64,000 nucleotides of DNA, from the NCBI GenBank assembly GCA_020854835.1, contig JAHKLX010000003.1, positions 221,933 through 285,932 of the forward strand. Reading direction: 5' to 3'. A model generated the notes under the pieces. It did no database searches, had not been told where the DNA came from, and was given only the letters and a program-made list of their open reading frames with translations. The translations under genes and the position numbers were made by a program. Each line of letters opens with the position of its first letter. The first letter of the stretch is position 1. The DNA comes from Microcaldota archaeon. Its GTDB lineage: Archaea; Micrarchaeota; Micrarchaeia; Anstonellales; JAGGVH01. Positions 17,940 through 25,531 of the stretch are shown in pieces.

Positions 17940-18404
17940 ATGAAAGGACAAGCATCTATGGAAACTATTATCTTGCTCGGATTTATCATACTTATGACAA
18001 TTCCAATCCTTATGATTTTTTTTAGTATTGATAGAACAACTCCTGCTTTAGGACAAGCAAGAGCTTCTGTTCAAATCATTGCAGATCATTCAAATAGAGT
18101 TTATGCACAAGGTAGTGATACACAAATCATAACAACAATCGCAGTTCCACAATACTGTAAAAAAATAACCATCCAAGATGTTCCAGGACATGGGGGACAA
18201 ATAATTTTTCATATGTGGACAGCAGATGGGGATATAGAGGTTTATCAAAAAACCTATGCCCCTTTGGAATATTCTGAAGAACTAACAAACTATCGAAAAC
18301 CATCTCCAGATTCATTTCTTACCCCTGGATTGCAAAGAATAAAAATCTCTTTAGTTGATGGAGCAACATCGGGAGAAAAGGTGATAAAAATTGAACCCTA
18401 TTAA
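17940..18404 (+). CDS. Pilin-like protein with class III signal peptide 3
   Basis: A 154-residue protein. The N-terminus MKGQASMETIILLGFIILM is a textbook archaeal class III (EppA-processed) signal: cleavage is expected between G and QASME, with Glu at +5 and a hydrophobic helix used for filament assembly. The mature domain is ~120 residues, beta-rich, with a single Cys. GGTGA is 5 nt before the ATG; the longer reading from 17922 would start upstream of that site. It overlaps the next gene by 14 bp. Confidence 0.82.
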   Translation: MKGQASMETIILLGFIILMTIPILMIFFSIDRTTPALGQARASVQIIADHSNRVYAQGSDTQIITTIAVPQYCKKITIQDVPGHGGQIIFHMWTADGDIEVYQKTYAPLEYSEELTNYRKPSPDSFLTPGLQRIKISLVDGATSGEKVIKIEPY

Positions 18405-18828
18405 AGGACAAGCAGCTATGGAATTTTATATGTATATTTCAATGTTTTTATTATTTTTAGCTGTAATAATGATAGTTTTGTTGAATCTTTCATCAACTGA
18501 AGTTGGTAAATATGATTCATACACTATAGAAGAAACAGCAGGTATGTTTGCAGACATTATACATTCTTCTTATGTGGCAGGTAACGGGTTTAACGGGTCC
18601 TTCAAAGTGCCAACAGATATCGACGGATTAAATTACACTACTTATTTTACCAATGGGTATGTTATAGTAACACAACACGGAACAAAAAACTTAACTGCGG
18701 TAAGACCTCTTGTCACTGAAGATATTATAAACGCAACAGGCCATACTGCATTCAGCTATACCTCACGAGAAATGTCTGGAAGAATCTACGTATTAAACAA
18801 TCTGGGCCAATTAAATATAACATCGTAA
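18391..18828 (+). CDS. Pilin-like protein with class III signal peptide 4 (TTG start)
   Basis: A 145-residue protein starting at TTG (18391), with GGTGAT 5 nt upstream. The N-terminus NPIKGQAAMEFYMYISMFLLF has the class III motif (cut between G and QAAME) and a membrane/filament helix. The next in-frame ATG (18418) would delete the processing site, which supports the TTG. The mature part is ~120 residues with no Cys, typical of a small pilin. Its start overlaps the previous gene by 14 bp. Confidence 0.8.
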   Translation: MNPIKGQAAMEFYMYISMFLLFLAVIMIVLLNLSSTEVGKYDSYTIEETAGMFADIIHSSYVAGNGFNGSFKVPTDIDGLNYTTYFTNGYVIVTQHGTKNLTAVRPLVTEDIINATGHTAFSYTSREMSGRIYVLNNLGQLNITS

Positions 18829-18869
18829 TTAACGCAAACAATATAAATTATTCTATATTAATCTATAAT

Positions 18870-19424
18870 ATGCGAGGCCAATATTTCTCATTTGATATTA
18901 TTATAGCATTGGCATTATTTGTAATGACTTTTATTTTTGTCATGTCTTATTGGTTTAGTATTAACGCGGTTATGGAAAGTCAGTATTCATCTGCACAAGA
19001 TGTTTCTCAAAGAATAGGAAATGCTTTTTTTACTCCTGGGATTCCTGAAGATTGGGAAACAGGGATTTTCGATGATGCGCGCGAAATAGGTTTAACACAA
19101 GGATATAATAATTCAGTATTATCTAGCCAAAAATGGATAAAAATGCAAAATGTTGCAAATCTGCCAGGTCCTTTGGGTTATGAAAATTTCAAAGACAAAA
19201 TAAATTCTGCAGGTTGGGAAGTTTGTTTGAATTTAACCATTGTTGAAATATCTGGCACAGGTGGAACAGCAGGGAATTGTACACTTCCAGATTCTGCACA
19301 TTCTAATGCTTATTATAGGATTGGGGCCGTCAATGTAACAACAGGCCCCTCAAGTTGGGAAGTTAAACCTGCTATTTTAAAGGTTACAGTTTGGCGTGAT
19401 GCAAATACGTCAATGATAAGATAA
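18870..19424 (+). CDS. Pilin-like surface protein 5
   Basis: A 184-residue protein beginning MRGQYFSFDIIIALALFVMTF, with RGQ followed by an acidic residue and a hydrophobic helix, a variant of the class III pilin signal and very like the FSFD start of the gene at 15413. The rest is a soluble domain with two Cys. A 41-bp gap with an AT-rich stretch (ATATAAATTA) precedes it, and no Shine-Dalgarno is visible, so it may have its own leaderless promoter inside the cluster. Confidence 0.75.
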   Translation: MRGQYFSFDIIIALALFVMTFIFVMSYWFSINAVMESQYSSAQDVSQRIGNAFFTPGIPEDWETGIFDDAREIGLTQGYNNSVLSSQKWIKMQNVANLPGPLGYENFKDKINSAGWEVCLNLTIVEISGTGGTAGNCTLPDSAHSNAYYRIGAVNVTTGPSSWEVKPAILKVTVWRDANTSMIR

Positions 19425-19433
19425 GGTGATTAT

Positions 19434-21545
19434 ATGGAAGATCAAAAATATTGGTATCCTGCTTTTTTCTTTGCAGTATTATTAGTTATTATTGCCGCGG
19501 TTGCAATATTTACTTTGTTTATTATAAACTATCCTCCTGAAGCCCCAAGAGATTTAAACATAGAGCAAGTTTCAACAGGTGCAAATCTTGAGTGGGCAGA
19601 TTCCTTTTCACAAGATGTTGTTCAATACAATATATATCGTTCCCGCACCATCGGAGATGTGGGAAATTTAATTGCTGAAACTGACCAAACAGAATATTTA
19701 GATTTTTTAACTGAAGATGGGGTATACTATTATATCGTCAAATCTTTTGATGGTGAATTCGAAAGTGAGAACAACGAACAAAAAGAGTTTTATTATGATT
19801 TAACTGGGCCAGAAATTCATGATATCACTCTTCATACAGGCACGAGAAAAACCAACACCGAGGATATAATGTTTTATTTTTCTGTAGATTCTGATGCAAC
19901 CGAATGTCAAATAATAAATATAACTGAGTGGTTTCCAAATACTGGCATTTATTCTTATACTTTGAACACATCCAACAATTCACATTCATTTGATTTTATA
20001 TGTAAAGACAAGTGGGGAAATACTGGCCCTCAAAAAAATATTGAAATTATCTTTGACAACACTCCCCCTACAATCACCAAAATTCAACCAGATTTCTTTG
20101 TTGCTGAAGGGGATGTAGTATTTATTTTCACTGTGGACAAAGTATCTCAATGTACACTTAGTTTTGGTGAAGAGAAGATCTGGGAGGGAGAGGTTTATGG
20201 TAATATTTCAATCCCTGCAACAATTGAAAAAACAAATTATGTTTTTAGCTGTATTGATGAAGCGGGAAACACAGAATATCTAACAGGTTCAGTTGAAGTT
20301 AAACTAACAGATATATTCTCTTTGATAATAAATAATGGAGAATCTGTTACAAACTCTCGAAATGTCGATTTAGATTTCATATTCACACCCTTTTTAGAAG
20401 GCATAACTTGTGAGGTTTATAATGTTAAATTTGTAAGTTCTGCAGTATCTCAAGAAGGTGAGATGTATTCTTTCGCTCCAGAGGGGGATACCACATTAGA
20501 TTGGGAAATAACCTCTGGCTATGGGAGAAAATATGTTTTTGCAGCGTGTCAATTAGATAATCGAGTAGTCGGAACATCCATCGTTTCAGTTGATTACAAA
20601 AAAGAAAGTGAAGATTCAACTCCTCCATCAAATACAGATGATTCTTATAGCGGAGCTCCCAAAAACCTAAATATTAAAATAAACAATGGGGAAGCATACA
20701 CAAATTCTTTAACAGTTTATTTAACATTAAACGCGAATTATGCAACAGATTGCGCATATAAAACTAAACCTGGGGATGATTGGTCTTCATGGTCCAGATA
20801 TGCCACAAGTAAAACTTTATTCCTACCATATTCTGAAAATACTGACACTTACACAGTTTATTATAAATGCAAAAACAGACATGGCGAAAGCAATTCTGTA
20901 AGTGATAGCATAATTTTTGATGATGTTCCTCCAGGAATAGCAACATATTTAACAGCAGATTATAATGGCAGAGGAATTTACCTAAGTTGGAAACATGCAA
21001 ATGATGCAGTTAGATATGATATTTATCGGATGGCGGCAGGCTCTTCAAGACCAAGTCCTGGCACTTCAACATTATCACTATACCGCAAGGTGGGTTCAAC
21101 TTCTGGCAGCAACTATGAAGACACTGCTTTATCCTCATCAGGTTACTACTATTATTATATCGTTGCGATTGACAGAGCAGAAAACAGAGGTGAAGCTTCT
21201 GAAACAATTTCTGCATTTGCAGATGTCGATGCACCAGAAGTACGCATAACATCCCCAAGCAGTGGCTCTCAAACTACCGCGTCCTCAATTTTATTTTCTT
21301 TCGTAGCAACTGACAATCATGCATCTTCTTTATCTTGTTCAGCTATTCAAAGTGGGGCAGAAATATGGTCTGGTTCATCTGTTTCTGGAAATAAAGTTTC
21401 ATTTACAGTTAGTCTTTCAACTGGACAAAACACAATAAAAGTTGGATGTTCAGATGAATACCATACTGGGCAGGCATCAATTTCAATATTGAGGACATCA
21501 GGCTCTGAAACACAAGATCCTGATCTTCCACCACCTGCATCATAA
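19434..21545 (+). CDS. Membrane-anchored multi-domain adhesin with Fn3 and Ig-like modules
   Basis: A 703-residue protein with an N-terminal membrane helix (FFFAVLLVIIAAVAIFTLFII) and no cytoplasmic bulk, so the C-terminal ~660 residues face outside. Residues ~35-115 (PPEAPRDLNIEQVSTGANL ... VYYYIVKSFDGE) and ~495-590 (YDIYRMAAGSSRPS ... YYYYIVAIDRAENRG) are fibronectin type III domains. Between and after them are Ig/bacterial-Ig-like repeats with VxFxFTVD and DxTPP motifs. GGTGAT precedes the ATG by 4 nt. It closes the pilin-like cluster and could be its adhesin. The 3' end overlaps the convergent prenyl synthase gene by 6 bp. Confidence 0.8.
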   Translation: MEDQKYWYPAFFFAVLLVIIAAVAIFTLFIINYPPEAPRDLNIEQVSTGANLEWADSFSQDVVQYNIYRSRTIGDVGNLIAETDQTEYLDFLTEDGVYYYIVKSFDGEFESENNEQKEFYYDLTGPEIHDITLHTGTRKTNTEDIMFYFSVDSDATECQIINITEWFPNTGIYSYTLNTSNNSHSFDFICKDKWGNTGPQKNIEIIFDNTPPTITKIQPDFFVAEGDVVFIFTVDKVSQCTLSFGEEKIWEGEVYGNISIPATIEKTNYVFSCIDEAGNTEYLTGSVEVKLTDIFSLIINNGESVTNSRNVDLDFIFTPFLEGITCEVYNVKFVSSAVSQEGEMYSFAPEGDTTLDWEITSGYGRKYVFAACQLDNRVVGTSIVSVDYKKESEDSTPPSNTDDSYSGAPKNLNIKINNGEAYTNSLTVYLTLNANYATDCAYKTKPGDDWSSWSRYATSKTLFLPYSENTDTYTVYYKCKNRHGESNSVSDSIIFDDVPPGIATYLTADYNGRGIYLSWKHANDAVRYDIYRMAAGSSRPSPGTSTLSLYRKVGSTSGSNYEDTALSSSGYYYYYIVAIDRAENRGEASETISAFADVDAPEVRITSPSSGSQTTASSILFSFVATDNHASSLSCSAIQSGAEIWSGSSVSGNKVSFTVSLSTGQNTIKVGCSDEYHTGQASISILRTSGSETQDPDLPPPAS

Positions 21546-22538
21546 ATCTCTAGTCAAGAAAAAATCAGCTATTTCAAGTAACTTATCTCTGGCTTCTCCT
21601 TTTTCAATTTTTCTTTCCATTTTTTTCTTTGCTTTATCAACAATCGAATATGCTTTCTTTTTTGCGTAATCTATTGTTTTATATTTTTTCATCAAAGCAA
21701 TTATTTTTTCTATTTCCTGCTGGTTTGTTGTGTGTTTATCAAGCGCATCAATAATAAATTGTTTTTCTTCGGGAGTTGCTTTTTGTAAGAGTTTTATTAT
21801 CATTAAAGTTCGTTTTCCTTCTGTTATATCTCCACCAATTTCTTTTTTATATTTATCAAAATCGCCAACAACATTCAAAACATCATCTTGAATTTGGAAA
21901 GCCAAACCAATGGCTTCGCCATATTCTCTAAATACTTTTCTTTTGCTTTTTGTTGCTCCTCCACAATAAGCTCCCACTTCGCAGGAGGCACCGATCAAAG
22001 CACCTGTTTTGCCACCAATCATTTGGAGATATTTCTCTTCATCAATATTCCATTCTTTTTTATGATGCCACCCTATCTCTGTAGCTTGTCCTTTTAAAAC
22101 TTCAGAGAATGCTTTAACAATTATTTTTTGAGATTCAACTTTTTTGTTTGTTGGCATGGGTGCGTTAATTATGGTTTCCCAAACAAAATTATAAAGTCCG
22201 TCTCCTGCATTGATTGCCAAAGGAATTCCGTTTCTTATGTGTAAACAAGGCTTCCCTCTTCTCATCTGGGAATTATCTTCTATATCATCATGGATTAAAG
22301 TAAAATTATGAAACAATTCAATTGCAACAGCAGGATATATTGTTTTTTTTGAGTCCTCACCTAATGTTTCACAACACAACAAAGACATAACAGGTCTAAA
22401 TCTTTTTCCGCCCAAATCTAAAAACTCCCAAATGAGTTTATTGACTTCTTCAGGTTTTCCATCTCTAGGAATCATTTCTTCCATAACTGGTTCTATCTCT
22501 GTTTTAGCCCTGTTTTGTATATAATCAAAAATATCCAT
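21540..22538 (-). CDS. idsA: Geranylgeranyl/farnesyl diphosphate synthase (trans-prenyltransferase)
   Basis: A 332-residue trans-polyprenyl synthase providing the C20 precursor of archaeal membrane lipids. It has the first aspartate-rich motif DDIED (84-88) in LIHDDIEDNSQMRRGKPC, the GGKTGALIGASCE segment and the second motif FQIQDDVLNVVGD (D218, D219), followed by GGDITEGKRTLMI. The start has a GGTGAGA ribosome site. Product chain length (C15, C20 or longer) is not certain. It is divergent from ribose-1,5-bisphosphate isomerase with a 77-bp shared promoter region. Confidence 0.95.
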   Translation of the reverse strand: MDIFDYIQNRAKTEIEPVMEEMIPRDGKPEEVNKLIWEFLDLGGKRFRPVMSLLCCETLGEDSKKTIYPAVAIELFHNFTLIHDDIEDNSQMRRGKPCLHIRNGIPLAINAGDGLYNFVWETIINAPMPTNKKVESQKIIVKAFSEVLKGQATEIGWHHKKEWNIDEEKYLQMIGGKTGALIGASCEVGAYCGGATKSKRKVFREYGEAIGLAFQIQDDVLNVVGDFDKYKKEIGGDITEGKRTLMIIKLLQKATPEEKQFIIDALDKHTTNQQEIEKIIALMKKYKTIDYAKKKAYSIVDKAKKKMERKIEKGEARDKLLEIADFFLTRDL

Positions 22539-22615
22539 ATTCTCACCTTTGAATTAGTTATATAAAAGGTATTATTGCCGAATGATTTTTAAACCTTATA
22601 ACCGTTTTACTTCTC
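22539..22615. promoter_or_regulatory. Divergent promoter region (idsA / AMP-salvage genes)
   Basis: TTTTTAAACCTTATAAC (22586-22602) lies about 24 nt before the ATG at 22616, which has no Shine-Dalgarno, suggesting a leaderless transcript. On the minus strand, ACCTTTTATATAACT (about 22556-22570) lies about 25 nt upstream of the idsA ribosome site. Confidence 0.5.
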
Positions 22616-23632
22616 ATGGTAAAAAAGAAAACTAATAAAAAAAGTGTCAAAAAAACAAAAACTACAAAAAAATCCAAACCTTCTGTTAGAAAAAAAATTA
22701 AAAAACCTTCAAAAGCAAAGCTTCTTCCAGAAGTTTCAAGAATTTGCCAGGATATAAAAAATTTAGAAATACAAGGTGCCCGAAATGTGGCTATAATGGG
22801 TTTGAGCGCATACGTTATTGAAGGTCTGGGTATGCAAGAAAAAAACACCAAAACATTTTTAAAACATTTAAAAAACACTTCAAATTACATAAAATCTCTA
22901 AGGCCGACAGAACCCATGCTATTTAATTTTTTAGATTCTGTGGAAAATAAGATAACCAAACAAAAAAAGGTCTCAGATATAAAACAAACATTATATGACT
23001 CTCATCGAAGATTTGAAGAATTGATGAGACAAAACAAAATAAAAATATCAGATCATACTTTGAAGTACATCAAAAATGGAGATATTATTTTAACACATTG
23101 CCATTCTTCAACTGTTGTGGAAGCGTTGATTCATGCAAAAACCAAAGGCAGGAAATTCAAAGTTTTTGCGACTGAAACAAGACCTAGATGGCAAGGTCAC
23201 AAGACAGTTAGAAACCTCGCAAACGCAGGCGTGGATGTAACATTAATTCCTGATGGAGCATTTGCTTCTGTAATGAGTTTATACAATATAAAAAAAGTTA
23301 TGGTAGGCTCTGATGCAATTGATAAAAATGGAAATTTTGCAAACAAAGTTGGTTCTTTTGCAATAGCTTTAGTTGCCAACCATATGAAAATACCATTTTA
23401 TGTTTTGGGTGAATCATACAAACACGACAAAAGACCCAAAATTATAATAGAACTTAGGGATCCTTCTGAAGTTGTGGATCCAAAATTTTTCAAGGGAGTC
23501 AAAATATTAAATTTAGCATTTGATATGGTACCTGCAAAATACGTTACGACATACATAACAGAAAAAGGTCCCATTTCCCCAAAAAAATATACTCCTATGG
23601 CGATAAAACAAATAAAACATTTATTGGATTAG
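22616..23632 (+). CDS. Ribose-1,5-bisphosphate isomerase (eIF2B-alpha-like), basic N-terminal tail
   Basis: A 338-residue eIF2B-family protein. The core IKNGDIILTHCHSSTVVEAL (catalytic Cys) and VGSDAIDKNGNFANKVGS (catalytic Asp) with ETRPRWQGHKT match archaeal ribose-1,5-bisphosphate isomerase, which turns the product of AMP phosphorylase into ribulose-1,5-bisphosphate. Its adjacency to AMP phosphorylase (7-bp gap) supports this over other eIF2B-like enzymes. The first ~34 residues are an unusual Lys-rich extension; the usual family start aligns near the LLPEVSRICQDIKNLEIQGA region. Confidence 0.9.
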   Translation: MVKKKTNKKSVKKTKTTKKSKPSVRKKIKKPSKAKLLPEVSRICQDIKNLEIQGARNVAIMGLSAYVIEGLGMQEKNTKTFLKHLKNTSNYIKSLRPTEPMLFNFLDSVENKITKQKKVSDIKQTLYDSHRRFEELMRQNKIKISDHTLKYIKNGDIILTHCHSSTVVEALIHAKTKGRKFKVFATETRPRWQGHKTVRNLANAGVDVTLIPDGAFASVMSLYNIKKVMVGSDAIDKNGNFANKVGSFAIALVANHMKIPFYVLGESYKHDKRPKIIIELRDPSEVVDPKFFKGVKILNLAFDMVPAKYVTTYITEKGPISPKKYTPMAIKQIKHLLD

Positions 23633-23639
23633 TGATACT

Positions 23640-25184
23640 ATGAGTGTGGATAAAGCAGAAGTATTTAACCTAAAAGAATGGACGACAAAAGTAAAAGCTT
23701 TTGATATAATTGCAGGGGGGCACATTATATTATTAAATGAAGAAGAAGCTATGCAAAACGGCGTTTATCCAAACTATAGAGTCGAACTTCATAAAGGAAA
23801 AGAAAGAGGAGTTGCTGTTGTTGATTTAACATCAGAACTTGTTAAACCTGGAGAAATCGGAATTTTCAAAGAAGTTGCAGCCGATTTAAAACTAAAAAAT
23901 GGGGATAAAATACACATTCATCACATAACCCGTCCACCTTCTTTAGATCATATAAAAAAGAAAATGGATGGAAATTCTTTAAAGAGAGATGAAGTTCATA
24001 GAATAATAAAAGATTTAATGGATAATTATTTAAGCCAAGCAGAGCTCTCTGCATTTATAACTTCAGTGTATATACGTGGATTAACAGACGATGAAGTCAT
24101 TTATTTAACCGAAGCAATTTCACAATCTGGTGATATTTTAGACATAGGAAAAAAACCTGTTGTTGATAAACATTCTATAGGGGGAGTAACTGGTAGGGTT
24201 ACAATGGTTATGGTTCCGATTCTTGCTGCAGCGGGTTTATGGGTTCCAAAAACTTCGTCACGTTCAATTACAAGTGCAGCAGGAACAGCCGATGCGATGG
24301 AAGTTTTAGCACCAGTGGATATAGGAATAGAGGAATTAAAAGAAGTTGTTTTGAAAACAAATGGTGCGATTGTTTGGGGAGGGGGCATGAATCTAGCTGC
24401 TGCAGATGATAAGCTTATTCAAATAAGACATCCGTTCAGTTTAGATCCAAAAGGAATTCTGCTTGCAAGCATTCTTTCAAAGAAAAAAGCAGTAGGTGCT
24501 GATAATGTAGTAGTTGATTTGCCAATTGGCAGAGGTGCAAAAATTCAAGATGCCAAAGTGGCAAAAGCTCTTGCCCGAGATTTTATTGATATAAGTAAAA
24601 GATTGGATATGAGGACCGAAGTTTTGATAACCGATGGTTCGGATCCTATTGGAACAGGTATAGGGCCTGCGTTAGAGTGTGTTGATGTTTTTAAAGTTTT
24701 AGAAGGAGAAGGTCCTAGGGACTTAAGAGATAAAAGCTGTGTTTTAACAGCTAAACTTTTTGAAATGACTGGGAAAGCCAAACCGGGTGCAGGTTTTGCT
24801 ATGGCAGAAAAACTTATTGATTCTGGAAAAGCTTTAAGCAAATTTAGAGAAATAATAGAATCACAAGGTGGCAACGGAAAAATTAGGATAGATGATCTTC
24901 CTATAGGGAGTTATAAGCATGAAATTATAGCAGACAAATCTGGTAGAGTTCACCACGTCGATAATAAAATATTGTCACATCTGGCTCGCGCAGCAGGTGC
25001 GCCAATTGAAAAAGGCGCAGGATTAAGACTTCATTGTGAAAGAGGAGATAAAGTGTATAAAGGCAGTGTTTTATTTGAAATTTATGCTGAAAGCGAATCA
25101 AAACTTGATTTTGCAATAAAAGCTTATGAAGGAGGATGGAATCCCATTGAACTTCAGAAAATAGTTTTGGATTCTGTTAAATGA
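23640..25184 (+). CDS. deoA: AMP phosphorylase
   Basis: A 514-residue enzyme of the thymidine phosphorylase superfamily. It has the extra N-terminal ~90-residue domain (KEWTTKVKAFDIIAGGHIIL) that separates archaeal AMP phosphorylase (about 500 aa) from pyrimidine phosphorylases. Motifs are DKHSIGGVTGRVTMVMVPIL, KTSSRSITSAAGTADAMEVL and GGGMNLAAADDKLI. It cleaves AMP with phosphate to adenine and ribose-1,5-bisphosphate. With the upstream isomerase it forms two steps of the archaeal AMP pathway; the RuBisCO that would complete it is not in this window. Confidence 0.94.
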   Translation: MSVDKAEVFNLKEWTTKVKAFDIIAGGHIILLNEEEAMQNGVYPNYRVELHKGKERGVAVVDLTSELVKPGEIGIFKEVAADLKLKNGDKIHIHHITRPPSLDHIKKKMDGNSLKRDEVHRIIKDLMDNYLSQAELSAFITSVYIRGLTDDEVIYLTEAISQSGDILDIGKKPVVDKHSIGGVTGRVTMVMVPILAAAGLWVPKTSSRSITSAAGTADAMEVLAPVDIGIEELKEVVLKTNGAIVWGGGMNLAAADDKLIQIRHPFSLDPKGILLASILSKKKAVGADNVVVDLPIGRGAKIQDAKVAKALARDFIDISKRLDMRTEVLITDGSDPIGTGIGPALECVDVFKVLEGEGPRDLRDKSCVLTAKLFEMTGKAKPGAGFAMAEKLIDSGKALSKFREIIESQGGNGKIRIDDLPIGSYKHEIIADKSGRVHHVDNKILSHLARAAGAPIEKGAGLRLHCERGDKVYKGSVLFEIYAESESKLDFAIKAYEGGWNPIELQKIVLDSVK

Positions 25185-25196
25185 AGGGTGTTGAAA

Positions 25197-25523
25197 ATGT
25201 TTTTAGAGGCCATAGCTGCGATGTTATTTTTTTCTATTTCTACCATCTTGCTAAAACAAATAAGCTCTCTAAACATCACACAAATATTTTCCCCTCCCAA
25301 TTTATACTATGCTTTGGGCATTTGCTTTTTTTCATTGCTGGGTTTTGCCTTTTCTTTTTTTGCGATGAAAGAAGGGAAATCTGCAATTGTGGCAGCCATA
25401 ATAAGCAGTGCTCCTGCAGTTGTTTTAATTCTTTCAATTTTTCTTTTAGGTCAGACATATAACTACAAACAAATAATTGGGATAATTATTATTATTTTTG
25501 GACTAATTTTCTTGGTTATTTAG
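25197..25523 (+). CDS. Small EamA/DMT-type membrane transporter
   Basis: A 108-residue protein with four membrane helices. It matches one half of an EamA (drug/metabolite transporter) protein or a small multidrug-resistance-sized member: FLEAIAAMLFFSISTILLKQ at the start and ISSAPAVVLILSIFLLGQTY with QIIGIIIIIFGLIFLV at the end. A single repeat must dimerise to transport. The ATG at 25197 was chosen over GTG (25188) because AAGGGTG overlaps the GTG. It starts 12 bp after AMP phosphorylase. Confidence 0.82.
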   Translation: MFLEAIAAMLFFSISTILLKQISSLNITQIFSPPNLYYALGICFFSLLGFAFSFFAMKEGKSAIVAAIISSAPAVVLILSIFLLGQTYNYKQIIGIIIIIFGLIFLVI

Positions 25524-25531
25524 GTGATTTT

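Noticed and set aside
25181..25462. 93-codon ORF overlapping the EamA-like gene in another frame
   Set aside because: The other frame has four proper membrane helices, a ribosome site and a family match; this one is a shadow.
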